64,000 nucleotides of DNA from Arcobacter caeni (GTDB lineage: Bacteria > Campylobacterota > Campylobacteria > Campylobacterales > Arcobacteraceae): assembly GCF_003063245.1 (NCBI RefSeq), contig NZ_MUXE01000004.1, positions 62,001 to 126,000 of the forward strand, written 5' to 3'. The notes below the pieces were generated by a model that made no database searches, was not told where the DNA came from, and was given only the letters and a program-made list of their open reading frames with translations. A program made the position numbers and the translations under genes. Shown here one piece after another: positions 34,061 through 43,114 of the stretch (position 1 is the stretch's first letter; each line of letters opens with the position of its first letter).

Positions 34061-35136
34061 TCTAAAAATTCTTCAAGTTCATACATTAATATGTCAACTT
34101 CTTCTTCAGATTTGGGTTGAATTTTTTTATGATGAGTTCTTTTATTTTGAGAAGTTTCTCTTATTTTTAAGTTTTTTGATAAATATTTTATAGTAGAAGA
34201 TTCAGGTATAGCTGTATTTGAAGCTAAAAATTGCCTATATGTAATTTTTGATATTCGTAAAAAATTCTCAAATAATTTTATATCCATTTTTAAAAATCTA
34301 GAAATAATATGCATTAGTTTCATTCTTTCTTCAGACCTTAAAATATCAAAATATAATGTTGCTTTATTCTTGAAAAACAGTTTATTATTTAATTGAAATT
34401 CTTCTTTTAATAAATTAATGATCCTTTTATTCTTTTGAATAGCAAGTGTAAAATTTAAAAGAGTTCTAGTAGTATAAAATAATTCAAATAAAGTTTTATC
34501 TAACAGATTATAATTGGATTTTATTATTTGTTTTTCTTTAATACAATTATTTAAATAGATTTGCAATTCTAGAGATTCACAAGAAATATTTTCATCTGAA
34601 ATGTCTAAGCTTAAGTCATAATTACAATAACTACAGATATGAAAAGTATCATTAAAGTTTTTTAGATTTGGTGAAAATTGATGATTACATCTTGAACATT
34701 TGTTCTGTAAAAGTTGCTTATGAATAGGGCAGATTATATTCCAAGATAATCGATTAAAGATATAAAAAATTGTATTTTTTTCTTCAAGGCACTTTGAACA
34801 AAACAGTAAACCATTTGTTTTAATCGTATATTTTGTTCCACTTGGAATTATCCATTTCCATTTTTTTAAAGAATCAAGTGGCTCTTTTGAAAAGCTTGAT
34901 AAGAAGTTTTTTAGTGTTAATCTTTCTATAATTTTTGAATCAATATCTGTATATTCTGCTAATTGATGAATATCTTTACTTTCTAATGATTTATCTATAT
35001 CATTGAGTGTTAATTTAGAGTTATTAAATAGAAAATCTGATAATACATTTATATTTGTACCATTGTTATTTGTTAATCTTAACAGCCATGAACTTATTAA
35101 TTCATATTCTTTAGGAAGAACTTTAACGGCTAGCAT
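34057..35136 (-). CDS. tniQ: TniQ/TnsD-family transposition protein
   Basis: 359 residues. The TniQ N-terminal pattern is present (P-K-E-Y-E-L-I-S-S-W-L-L-R-L), with a zinc finger around C-S-K-C...C-P-I-H and a second C-S-R-C...C-S-Y-C. TniQ/TnsD proteins bridge the target-recognition factor and TnsC. Standard Tn7 TnsD is longer (about 500) because it carries its own DNA-binding C-terminus; the short form fits a partnership with TnsF. It overlaps tnsC by 14 bases and tnsF by 4. Confidence 0.88.
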   Translation of the reverse strand: MLAVKVLPKEYELISSWLLRLTNNNGTNINVLSDFLFNNSKLTLNDIDKSLESKDIHQLAEYTDIDSKIIERLTLKNFLSSFSKEPLDSLKKWKWIIPSGTKYTIKTNGLLFCSKCLEEKNTIFYIFNRLSWNIICPIHKQLLQNKCSRCNHQFSPNLKNFNDTFHICSYCNYDLSLDISDENISCESLELQIYLNNCIKEKQIIKSNYNLLDKTLFELFYTTRTLLNFTLAIQKNKRIINLLKEEFQLNNKLFFKNKATLYFDILRSEERMKLMHIISRFLKMDIKLFENFLRISKITYRQFLASNTAIPESSTIKYLSKNLKIRETSQNKRTHHKKIQPKSEEEVDILMYELEEFLE

Positions 35137-36028
35137 AGCTTTTAGGATTACTTACTTTTGCTTCTTTAAGATAAATAAATTTTTCTATAATATCTAATGT
35201 AATCTCTTCAATATCATTAAGAATTGCATATTCCGCACACGCAATTAATATTTTGTGTAAATGCCCTAAATTACCTTTACACATGTCATATAATAATGTT
35301 GCTTTTTCTTTTGAAGCTAAATTTGAAGGTTTTTTTAATGGAATTCTTTTTTCAAAACTTTTTAATAAACCTCTAAAATCATTATCTAATTCCCATCTAT
35401 CTATTTTTATAATATCAAATCTACTTACATGTTGGGGATCACTGTATAAAATGGTTGCCGCTGCTTTTGTGCCAACACCAATTATTGGTATACTAAGTTC
35501 ATTACTTAAATTTTTAATCGCATCCATTATAATTTTTTGTTTCAAAGGACTACCTGTTAAGATATTATGTATTTCATCAAATATAATAGTTTTTACTTGA
35601 GAAACTTTTAATAAATGAATAGCTTGTTGTTTTAGCTTCAACTTAGAATGTGTAATTTTATAAGGTGCCCAAAATTGATCTAAAATTTTTACATAGAATT
35701 CTTTTTCATCTGAACTTTGGATATCTGCATAAATTATTGGTTTTATAGTTTTTATTTCATCATTTAATTCAATTTGAATATCTGGATTCATTTCATGAAA
35801 TTTTTTTGCTATGGTTGTTTTGCCCATGTTTGGTTCAGCAATAACAAGTAAATTTTGCATTCGATGTTTTTTAGGTTTGTTCATATAATTTGACATAATT
35901 TGTAATAGTTCTTTTGCTTTTGGGTAACTAATAACAAAAGCTTCATTTGTAGCATAGCATCTATCTTTTTTATTTAATTTAATTAGATGTAAAAAGTCTG
36001 GATGAATATGTTCATATGTATTGTTCAT
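35123..36028 (-). CDS. tnsC: TnsC AAA+ transposition regulator
   Basis: 301 residues. Walker A is A-E-P-N-M-G-K-T-T at about 64-72, Walker B T-I-I-F-D-E-I-H-N-I near 150, with R-F-D after the sensor region. It belongs to the short TniB/TnsC type. It assembles on DNA, links target selector to transposase and enforces target immunity. It lies 10 bases downstream of tnsB. Confidence 0.92.
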   Translation of the reverse strand: MNNTYEHIHPDFLHLIKLNKKDRCYATNEAFVISYPKAKELLQIMSNYMNKPKKHRMQNLLVIAEPNMGKTTIAKKFHEMNPDIQIELNDEIKTIKPIIYADIQSSDEKEFYVKILDQFWAPYKITHSKLKLKQQAIHLLKVSQVKTIIFDEIHNILTGSPLKQKIIMDAIKNLSNELSIPIIGVGTKAAATILYSDPQHVSRFDIIKIDRWELDNDFRGLLKSFEKRIPLKKPSNLASKEKATLLYDMCKGNLGHLHKILIACAEYAILNDIEEITLDIIEKFIYLKEAKVSNPKSYASR

Positions 36029-36038
36029 TTGTTACCTT

Positions 36039-37937
36039 TTAATCAAAATCAGGGATATCATTATCCCAAATATCAGATTCATTATTTTTATAGATACTAT
36101 TATCAGTATTTTTAATTAGTATACTTGTAATTGAACTTTTCTTATTGTTTTTTGCTTTCTGAATCATCTTTTTTTGTTGTTTAGTTTTTTTAATTGATTC
36201 ATCTACATGGCTATAAAGTTCTTTATAACCTTCTAAAATATTATATTCATTAAGAACTTTACTATTAGTTTTCTCAATATTATTTTTTATAATATTAAGT
36301 TCTTGTATGCTCATAGGTGGAAATTCCATATTTGCTAATCCGATTTTGTAGTATTCTTGTTGAATGTCATCATAAAACCAGATAAACGATATATCTCTAG
36401 GATCTCTTTTAAAAATATATTTTGGATTGGAGTTACTACTATCATAGCCAATATCATAACCTCTAATTTTAGTTCTTAATATTTGATCAAAATAAGTTAA
36501 TCCATCTATCGTAACACCATTTTTTTGAACAGTTCTTTCAATTGATGGTAGAAAATCAATAGTTAAACTTTCAATATCTCCAGGTATTTGAGGATATCCA
36601 ATTCCTAGTGTGTTTTTTGTTCCAAATATGCCTTCTTTCCATTTGATGTAGGGGCTAGTTTTTATACCTGAATGAATATTATGTTGATATATTTTAGTAA
36701 TATAAATTAATAACCATTTTTCAAATTCATCAAATGTCATACATGCATTACCCTCAGAATCATAATCCATTTTTTCTCTTATATTAGAATAAGTTGTTCC
36801 AGGAACATCATGAACTTCTGTCATTGTTGTTCCTATAAGTCTTTCAATATGACCACCATACTCTTTTTTACCTATTGGTCTAAAATTGATATGAATACCA
36901 TTAGCAAGACAAGCCTGTTCAACAGAGAATGACCTAAAATCGGCACCATTGTCAGTAAATATATTGTCAAATTTTCCCCAGACATTCCATTCCGTATCAA
37001 GTTCAAACTGATTTAACAATTTGTTTTTTTGCATTATCGCATTTACAATACACATTCCTACAGAGACACCACTAGGAGCATCTAATGATAAGTAATAACC
37101 AACAATCATTCTAGAGTAAATATCAATAGCTAAAGTAAGCCAAGGTCTACCAATAGAAGTACGATGCTCGTCATCAACTATATGTAAATCAACTCTAGTG
37201 TGGTCAATTTGAACTTTTTGTAAAGGATAATCTGCAGAGTATTTTTTAGTTGCAGGTGCAAATTTATCTTTCACTAAATTTTTACTATTTCTTTTTTCAA
37301 AGAATTCATATTGCGTTATTTTATTTATTCTATTTCTGATTGTATTATTACTTGGTAAAGCTAGATTTTTTTCTAAACATTTAATTTTAATTTTATTAAT
37401 AACAGATTTAATACTAGGTCTTTCTTTTATTAAATAATCATTTTTTATTGTATCTTGTATGATTTTTTCAATATCTTCAGCAATAAAAAGTGTACCATTT
37501 TTTCTTCCTCTTTTTTGCGAAAGTAGACCTGTAACAGTCCCTGTTGATTTATATCCACTAAGCCATCTATATAGTGTGGTAAAATGAATACCAATATCTT
37601 TAGCATGCTCTTCAATTTCTTTTCTCGTTGCACTATTTAATAATGGTCTTATAGCATTTAATCTTATTTCGATTGTTTTCCATCCATCATCAGCGATATC
37701 GTCAATATCTTTGGATATATATCCATTATCTTTTATAGAATTATTTGGAGTAGGTTTTATATATTCAATCAATAATCTTTTTGCTTCATTATTTTTAATA
37801 TTCACGCCAATAACTTCATTAAAATCAATAAGTTGTGTAATCTTATATATCTGATTTTCATATTTAACAAAATTTCCTATGATTAATTGAATCTTTTGTC
37901 TATCTAATTTTAATTTTTCATTTTTTATTGATCTCAT
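36039..37937 (-). CDS. tnsB: TnsB DDE transposase (complete copy)
   Basis: 632 residues. An N-terminal DNA-binding part includes a helix-turn-helix (H-F-T-T-L-Y-R-W-L). The rve/DDE catalytic core has D245 (V-Q-I-D-H-T-R-V-D), D329 (F-T-D-N-G) and E365 (G-G-H-I-E-R-L). A Mu-type C-terminal domain and a basic tail that contacts TnsC follow. It binds the TGCTAC-type end repeats and joins 3' ends to target DNA. Start overlaps tnsA (ATGA). All catalytic residues are intact. Confidence 0.95.
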   Translation of the reverse strand: MRSIKNEKLKLDRQKIQLIIGNFVKYENQIYKITQLIDFNEVIGVNIKNNEAKRLLIEYIKPTPNNSIKDNGYISKDIDDIADDGWKTIEIRLNAIRPLLNSATRKEIEEHAKDIGIHFTTLYRWLSGYKSTGTVTGLLSQKRGRKNGTLFIAEDIEKIIQDTIKNDYLIKERPSIKSVINKIKIKCLEKNLALPSNNTIRNRINKITQYEFFEKRNSKNLVKDKFAPATKKYSADYPLQKVQIDHTRVDLHIVDDEHRTSIGRPWLTLAIDIYSRMIVGYYLSLDAPSGVSVGMCIVNAIMQKNKLLNQFELDTEWNVWGKFDNIFTDNGADFRSFSVEQACLANGIHINFRPIGKKEYGGHIERLIGTTMTEVHDVPGTTYSNIREKMDYDSEGNACMTFDEFEKWLLIYITKIYQHNIHSGIKTSPYIKWKEGIFGTKNTLGIGYPQIPGDIESLTIDFLPSIERTVQKNGVTIDGLTYFDQILRTKIRGYDIGYDSSNSNPKYIFKRDPRDISFIWFYDDIQQEYYKIGLANMEFPPMSIQELNIIKNNIEKTNSKVLNEYNILEGYKELYSHVDESIKKTKQQKKMIQKAKNNKKSSITSILIKNTDNSIYKNNESDIWDNDIPDFD

Positions 37938-38632
37938 ATTTCTACTCCCAAATTATCTTCTTCAATATTTAGCCAGATAACAGTTTTATTATTTAATGGA
38001 ATTTTTAAATCTGTAGTTAGAATTTTTGAATACATTAAATACCATATGTGAGAAAGAGCATTGCCTCTTTGATAATCTGTAACATATAAATGAGTTAATA
38101 AATATTCAATAGTAGTATGCCCAATTGACAATAAATGATTTTTAATTATTTCAACTTCATTTTCATTTGGAATGTAGTCTTTGTATCTATTTAAAAAAAT
38201 TATGTTGTCAACTTCAGTACTTTTTATTCTATTTTCGTTAAAGATTTTAAATCTAAATTCTTGTTCATTACAAAATTTTATTGCTGATTTAAATTTTATT
38301 TTAAGTTCAATTCTATTCTCAATTAATTTTCTAGAAGGTTTAACTTCAACTACCATTGGTTTTATTGGATTAATTGTTTTAAATTCTGGTTCTTTAAAAT
38401 AAATTAAAAAATCTGGAGTATATGAACCTTTATTACCTTTTATTGTTATAGTATCAATAGTAAAAGGCTGTTCTATAACATCTAATACCATATCATTAAA
38501 TTCTAAAACTTGTAAAAAACTTTTTTCTAATAATGATTCAAAAAGTATAATTTTCTTATTTCTAAACATAAATTTTCCAGATGTACTTCCATAGGTATAT
38601 CCAATTTTACGATTTTTATGACTTATCTTCAT
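37934..38632 (-). CDS. tnsA: TnsA endonuclease (complete element)
   Basis: 232 residues. The catalytic restriction-like core shows F-E-S-L-L-E-K near residue 31, Y-T-P-D-F-L-I near 80 and V-V-E-V-K-P near 105, the E...D...E-x-K set. The C-terminal winged-helix-like domain interacts with TnsB/TnsC. Its presence means true cut-and-paste movement rather than cointegrate formation. First gene of the tnsA-B-C-tniQ-tnsF operon, read leftwards from the right end at 38782. Confidence 0.93.
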   Translation of the reverse strand: MKISHKNRKIGYTYGSTSGKFMFRNKKIILFESLLEKSFLQVLEFNDMVLDVIEQPFTIDTITIKGNKGSYTPDFLIYFKEPEFKTINPIKPMVVEVKPSRKLIENRIELKIKFKSAIKFCNEQEFRFKIFNENRIKSTEVDNIIFLNRYKDYIPNENEVEIIKNHLLSIGHTTIEYLLTHLYVTDYQRGNALSHIWYLMYSKILTTDLKIPLNNKTVIWLNIEEDNLGVEI

Positions 38633-38757
38633 CTCTTACCTTAAATCTTGTATCATTTTTAGTTAAATATTGTTTGTATTGTAGATCTTTTCTCTCAATT
38701 TTGTAGTATTTTTAATTGAACTACTTTTCTTTAATAATCTATTTATAGTATCTGATT

Positions 38758-38782
38758 GTAGCACTTTTAAATGAAACTGTCA
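38758..38782 (-). repeat. inner right transposon end
   Basis: Read outwards to inwards it begins TGACAG and ends GTGCTAC. It aligns base for base in length with the outer right end at 40019-40043 (plus strand: GTAGCA, then 14 variable bases with AATG, then TGTCA). The next base on the plus side (38783) is already tnsB coding sequence of another element. Confidence 0.8.
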
Positions 38783-39194
38783 GTAAACCTGCTAATGTAC
38801 CAGTTGTTCTATATTGTTTTAACCATCTATAGATTGTAGTAAAATGCACTCCTATTTTTTTTGAATATTCTTCTATTTCTACACGGGTTATAGAATTAGT
38901 TAGTAATGGTTGTATTGACAAATATTTCTTTTGTAAATCCATAAATTCTTCATCTGTAATTTCATCAATATCTTTGAAAATTGAATCATTATTAAATTCA
39001 TTTTCAACTGGAGTTAAATCTTTTATAAAAAGTCTTTTAGGTCTTTTTGTTTTTATATCAATTCCAATAACTTCTGTAAAATTTATAATGCTAGATATTT
39101 TGTATATATCTTTCATATATTTTACATAAGAATTTTCTTTTAGTGTAAAAATGCTTCTATCTAATTTTATTGATGGTATATCTTTATTAGTCAT
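38783..39194 (-). pseudogene. tnsB: tnsB fragment of a second Tn7-like element
   Basis: About 137 codons matching the N-terminus of the complete TnsB: E-V-I-G-I-D-I-K, V-E-I-E-E-Y, I-G-V-H-F-T-T-I-Y-R-W-L, G-T-L-A-G-L-L, the last at residue 139 of the complete copy. It is cut exactly at the inner right end; readthrough adds about 13 foreign residues. The catalytic core is missing and is not found elsewhere in the window. It overlaps the start of the adjacent tnsA by one base. Confidence 0.9.
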
Positions 39195-39889
39195 TACAAG
39201 TTTTCCTCTTCATCTATCTCGTTTAGCCAAATTTGTGTTTTCATATTAATAGGTTTGTTAAAATTGCACAGAACTTTTTTATGATATAAGAGATGATAAA
39301 TTTGACTTAGCATTAATCCTTTTTGTTCTCTAGTTACACAAAAATATTCTAATATATATTCAATTGAATTATTACCTGCGGTATATAAATAAGATAATAT
39401 TTGACTAGTTTCTTCATTATCGAAATTTAATTTTTGATATCTTTTTAAAAACATAATATTTTTAAAATATCGTGTTCTGATTTTTCTTTCATCATATATT
39501 TTAAAAATTAAATCATTTTCTTGAGCATATTTAATAGCTAGTTTAAATCGAAATTTGTATTCAGAAAATTTATTATCAAGGTCTTCTTTTGTTTTAACTT
39601 CGATTAATAGTGGTTTTCTTTTTAATCTCATTAGTGCAGTATCTGGTTCATTAAAATAAACCAAAAAATCTGGTGTGTAAGGAACTGTCCTTCCATTTTC
39701 ATTTTTATACTGAAATGTAAGAGGTTGACCAATAACTTCACTAACTGAATCATTAAATTCTAACATAATTAAAAAGTCTCTTTCTAAAGGTGATTCATAT
39801 GCGACACTTGCATCTTTTCTAAAAGGATAATGTCCCGATATAGTTCCATATGTATATCCAATTTTTCTATTATTCATTAGTATTTTCAT
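39194..39889 (-). CDS. tnsA: TnsA endonuclease of the second Tn7-like element
   Basis: 231 residues, clearly homologous to but diverged from the TnsA at 37934. It keeps Y-E-S-P-L-E-R, Y-T-P-D-F-L-V and L-I-E-V-K-T. It is complete, but its tnsB partner is truncated, so this element cannot move alone unless the other element's proteins act on its ends. About 130 bases separate its start from the outer right end, as in the first element. Confidence 0.9.
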   Translation of the reverse strand: MKILMNNRKIGYTYGTISGHYPFRKDASVAYESPLERDFLIMLEFNDSVSEVIGQPLTFQYKNENGRTVPYTPDFLVYFNEPDTALMRLKRKPLLIEVKTKEDLDNKFSEYKFRFKLAIKYAQENDLIFKIYDERKIRTRYFKNIMFLKRYQKLNFDNEETSQILSYLYTAGNNSIEYILEYFCVTREQKGLMLSQIYHLLYHKKVLCNFNKPINMKTQIWLNEIDEEENL

Positions 39890-40018
39890 ATATTAAATCC
39901 TTGGAAAGGTTGTATCATAGTTAATTGAAATAATGTAAAACTATTAAAATCTTCAAGAATAGTTTTATCATTAATTATTATAAAAATCATTCATATACTC
40001 CATAATTATTTATAAATT

Positions 40019-40043
40019 GTAGCAAAGTTCAATGGAAATGTCA
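40019..40043 (-). repeat. outer right transposon end
   Basis: Read inwards it begins TGACATTTCC and ends TTTGCTAC. It is similar to the left end at 14087-14111 (about 17 of 25 positions) and to the inner right end. comM coding sequence resumes immediately after it. Confidence 0.78.
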
Positions 40044-40447
40044 GCAGATGTAATGAACTTGAAATTCAAAGATATAAAAACCGTTTAAGTGAGCCATTTT
40101 TAGATAGGATTGATTTATATGTGGTTATGAATGATAGTTTTAGTGATAATAAAAATATTGTAAGTTCAAAAGAACTTCATGAAAATATATTAAAAGCATT
40201 TGTTAAACAAAAAACTAGAGGACAAAAAGAATTAAATGGAAAATTATCTGAAGAAGATATAAAGAAGTACTGTATTTTAGATAATGAAGCAAAGGAGATA
40301 TTAGAAAAAGCTAGATTAAATTATCAGTTAACATTTAGAAGTATAAATAAAGTGTTAAAGGTTGCCCGAACTATTGCTGATTTAAATGATAATGAAATTA
40401 TTTCAAAAAATGACTTATTAAAAAGCTTGAATTTTAGAAGAAGATAA
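40044..40447 (+). pseudogene. comM: comM, 3' part
   Basis: About 133 codons in frame with C-terminal ComM sequence: R-C-N-E-L-E-I-Q-R-Y-K-N-R-L-S-E-P-F-L-D-R-I, which is the family consensus after the cysteine segment. The Mg-chelatase C-terminal helical domain follows, with F-R-S-I-N-K-V-L-K-V-A-R-T-I-A-D-L near the end. An ATG at 40127 could start translation of a 106-residue fragment, but it lacks the ATPase core. Compared with intact homologues, a few codons of the C-P-C-G-N...C-R-C linker seem missing between the two halves. Confidence 0.92.
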
Positions 40448-40526
40448 AATCATCTCAATTTATTGTATAATGCAAAAAAACTAGATTTTACGAAGAAATT
40501 TTCGTATTGATTACAAAGGAATTAAA

Positions 40527-41411
40527 ATGACAAAATGCGGATATGTTTCTGTTGTTGGGCGACCAAATGCAGGGAAAAGTTCACTTTTAAATTGGCTTGT
40601 TGGTGAAAAAATCGCTATGGTTTCTCACAAAGCTAATGCTACAAGAAAAAGATCAAATATAATTGTAATGCACAATGATGATCAAATTGTATTTATTGAT
40701 ACTCCAGGTATCCATGAAACGGAAAAATTATTAAATCAATTTATGTTAGATGAAGCATTAAAAGCGATGGGTGATTGTGATTTAATTTTATTTTTAGCAC
40801 CAATTACTGATAAAGTTTCACACTATGAAGACTTTTTAGTAAAAAATAAAAAAGGTGTAAAACATATTTTATTACTTACAAAAATAGATTTTGTATCAAA
40901 TGCAGAAGTTTTAGAAAAAATAAAAGAGTATGAAAAATATAATGATAAATATGAAGCTATTATTCCTATTTCTATTAAAAAACAAACTACACAAGCTGAT
41001 ATTTTAAATGATGTAGTAAAACATTTACCAGTTCATCCATATTTATTTGACCCTGAAATTATGACAACTGAACATTTAAGAGATCTTTTTAAAGAGTTTA
41101 TACGAGAGTCAATTTTTGATAATATTAGTGATGAAATACCTTATGAAACTGATGTTATGATAAATAAAGTTGATGAAAAACCAGGTGTTGATGTTATTAA
41201 AGCTACAATAATTGTACAAAAAGGTACGCAAAAAGGTATGATTATTGGTAAAGACGCAACTGCAATTAAAAGAATTGGAAAAGATGCAAGACTTAAAATA
41301 GAAAAACTAACTGGCAAAAAATGCTATCTTGAACTTTTTGTTTCAATCAAAAAAGGTTGGACAAAAAATAGACAAGGCCTAAAAGAACTAGGTTACGATG
41401 TAACTTTCTAA
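40527..41411 (+). CDS. era: GTPase Era
   Basis: 294 residues. The GTPase motifs are G-R-P-N-A-G-K-S-S near residue 9, D-T-P-G-I-H near 57 and T-K-I-D near 118. A C-terminal KH RNA-binding domain contains I-I-G-K-D-A-T-A-I-K-R-I-G. It is needed for 16S rRNA maturation and 30S assembly. AAAGGA precedes the ATG. It follows the comM remnant on the same strand. Confidence 0.97.
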   Translation: MTKCGYVSVVGRPNAGKSSLLNWLVGEKIAMVSHKANATRKRSNIIVMHNDDQIVFIDTPGIHETEKLLNQFMLDEALKAMGDCDLILFLAPITDKVSHYEDFLVKNKKGVKHILLLTKIDFVSNAEVLEKIKEYEKYNDKYEAIIPISIKKQTTQADILNDVVKHLPVHPYLFDPEIMTTEHLRDLFKEFIRESIFDNISDEIPYETDVMINKVDEKPGVDVIKATIIVQKGTQKGMIIGKDATAIKRIGKDARLKIEKLTGKKCYLELFVSIKKGWTKNRQGLKELGYDVTF

Positions 41412-41431
41412 AAGAGGATTTTCCCTCTTTT
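41410..41431 (+). terminator. hairpin terminator after era
   Basis: The stem AAAAGAGG/CCTCTTTT (41410-41417 with 41424-41431) surrounds a six-base loop. The 3' arm supplies the T run. It starts at the stop codon of era. Confidence 0.75.
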
Positions 41432-41535
41432 AATACTCTTATTAAAATTTTCATAAAATATATAATTTAAAATTTTATTAATTAAATTAAGCAATAATTT
41501 ATTATACTTGTTCAAATAATAAAATAAATTATAAT

Positions 41536-42435
41536 ATGGACTATTTTATGTCAATTTATGCTTCGAATAATGAAATAAAATCACTACTAATTGATGTTTC
41601 TGAAGAAATAGAAAATAAGAATTTAAAGAAATTTATTTTTACTTCTTTAAAACTCAATAATTTTGAAATTAGTAAAAATGATTTTGTTCATATAAATTTC
41701 ATTTCTGAATTAAAACAATATCAAGTTCTAATTTTCCCAAATCACTATAAAAACACTATTTTTCAAATATTTGAGTTATATTATTTGGATGAAAAAGATT
41801 TTAATAAATTTGATTTATATTTTAATGATGATTTTTTTTGTTTGTATAAAAATGGAAAATTCTATTATTTTCAGAATCTTCAATCTGAAATTTTTATTGA
41901 AGAATTAATCGAATTTATAAATAAAAAATTTTCTATTACTCTTGATAGTTTTAAAGTTATTCAAAAAAAATCTTGTGAAGATTTAAAAAATGAATATTCA
42001 AAAAAGGCTCTTAAAAATAAACTTGAAAATTTTAATATAAAAAATGATTATAGTTTTAAAATCTATGTATTTTATATATTAATTATTATCTCTTGTTTTA
42101 CTTTTTATTTATATGAGAATCAAATAAAAAATGAAGAAAATGAGACTAAAATTGTAGAAGAAAATCAATTTGATAAATTAAAAAAAGAGCATTTTTTTAC
42201 TTCTATTTCTTTAGATTTTAATAACATAGTTGAATTATTGAAAAAATATGATTTAAATTTAAAATTATTTGAATATAAAGATAATAAACAAAAGATTGTA
42301 TTTTCATCTTTTATAAAATCTGATATTTACTCTTTTTTTGGTGAACTAAAAGATAATCTAATTACACAAGAGGTTAATTATTTTGAGAATGAGAAAAATT
42401 ATGAAGCGGTAATTTATGTTAAATTATCTAAATAA
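41536..42435 (+). CDS. bitopic type IV pilus/competence assembly-like protein
   Basis: 299 residues with one membrane helix at about 177-194 (F-K-I-Y-V-F-Y-I-L-I-I-I-S-C-F-T-F-Y), a cytoplasmic N-terminal domain and a C-terminal extracytoplasmic part of about 100 residues. This layout resembles GspL- or fused PilM/PilN-type platform proteins. Sequence similarity is too low to name it. It opens a four-gene overlapping operon ending in a secretion ATPase and a GspF-type platform protein. In Campylobacter jejuni the analogous genes (cts) are required for DNA uptake. Confidence 0.6.
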   Translation: MDYFMSIYASNNEIKSLLIDVSEEIENKNLKKFIFTSLKLNNFEISKNDFVHINFISELKQYQVLIFPNHYKNTIFQIFELYYLDEKDFNKFDLYFNDDFFCLYKNGKFYYFQNLQSEIFIEELIEFINKKFSITLDSFKVIQKKSCEDLKNEYSKKALKNKLENFNIKNDYSFKIYVFYILIIISCFTFYLYENQIKNEENETKIVEENQFDKLKKEHFFTSISLDFNNIVELLKKYDLNLKLFEYKDNKQKIVFSSFIKSDIYSFFGELKDNLITQEVNYFENEKNYEAVIYVKLSK

Positions 42436-43114
42436 TAAATTTATAAATAGTGCATTTAAAACTAAAATTGAATTATATTTACTTCCTTTATTGCTTTTAT
42501 ATCTTTGTTATTTTCTTTTAGACTTTAATTTAAATCAAAATTTAGAAATAAAAGAAATAAAAGCAAAAGTTGATTTAAACTATTCGAATAAAGAATTTAA
42601 GGATTCTTTTTTAGACTTATTTTCAAATCTTGAAGATTATGCTTTACAAAATCAAATAATAATTTTCACTCTTACAAATAATAAAAAAGTTTTTACAATA
42701 AAAGCAAAAGCAAATTTGATAAAAATAGAAAATTTTATTAAAAAGATTGAAAATCTAAATAATTTTTCAAAAATAAAAACTTTGACTTTAAATAAGTTGG
42801 ATTTGGATAATTATATATTTGAAATGGAAGTTGATTTAAATAAATTTTATATCAAAAAATTACATAAAGATGGAGATATTCAAGAAATTAAACAAAAAGT
42901 AATAATTACAAATAATGAAAAAACAAAAGAGTATAAAATAAATGCAATTATTTCAGATTATGCTTTTATAAATGAACTTTGGCTTAAAAAAGATGAAAAA
43001 ATTGATGATTTAATACTTACTAAAATAGAAAAGAATTTTGTAATTTTAGAAAATGAAGAAAAAAAAATAATATTAGAGTTAAACAATGAAAACAATATTA
43101 AAAACCTTAATTGA
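42416..43114 (+). CDS. membrane-anchored PilN/O-PilP-like competence protein
   Basis: 232 residues. A single N-terminal membrane helix (about 14-32) and an extracytoplasmic region follow. The last 60 residues, with K-K-D-E-K-I-D-D-L-I-L-T-K-I and V-I-L-E-N-E-E-K-K-I-I-L-E-L, look like the small beta domain of PilP/GspC proteins that contacts the secretin. It overlaps its neighbours by 20 and 29 bases. The exact family is uncertain; CtsX-like by position. Confidence 0.55.
   Translation: MLNYLNNKFINSAFKTKIELYLLPLLLLYLCYFLLDFNLNQNLEIKEIKAKVDLNYSNKEFKDSFLDLFSNLEDYALQNQIIIFTLTNNKKVFTIKAKANLIKIENFIKKIENLNNFSKIKTLTLNKLDLDNYIFEMEVDLNKFYIKKLHKDGDIQEIKQKVIITNNEKTKEYKINAIISDYAFINELWLKKDEKIDDLILTKIEKNFVILENEEKKIILELNNENNIKNLN

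Larger units (their letters stand above)
14087..40043. mobile_element. Tn7-like (Tn6022-type) composite island inserted in comM
   Basis: A 25,957-bp insertion separates two collinear comM pieces. Both outer tips carry TG(A/T)CATTTC pointing inward and TGCTAC 19 bases further in. The right side holds tnsA, tnsB, tnsC, a tniQ gene and a TnsF-like selector on the minus strand, the gene set of Tn6022-like elements, which are known to target comM. A second right end plus a broken tnsB and a tnsA show two related elements, one inside the other. Cargo fills 14.2-32.9 kb and is itself interrupted by an IS1595-family element. No matching five-base duplication flanks the outer ends (CCTTG left, GCAGA right), as expected for a composite. 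Confidence 0.9.
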
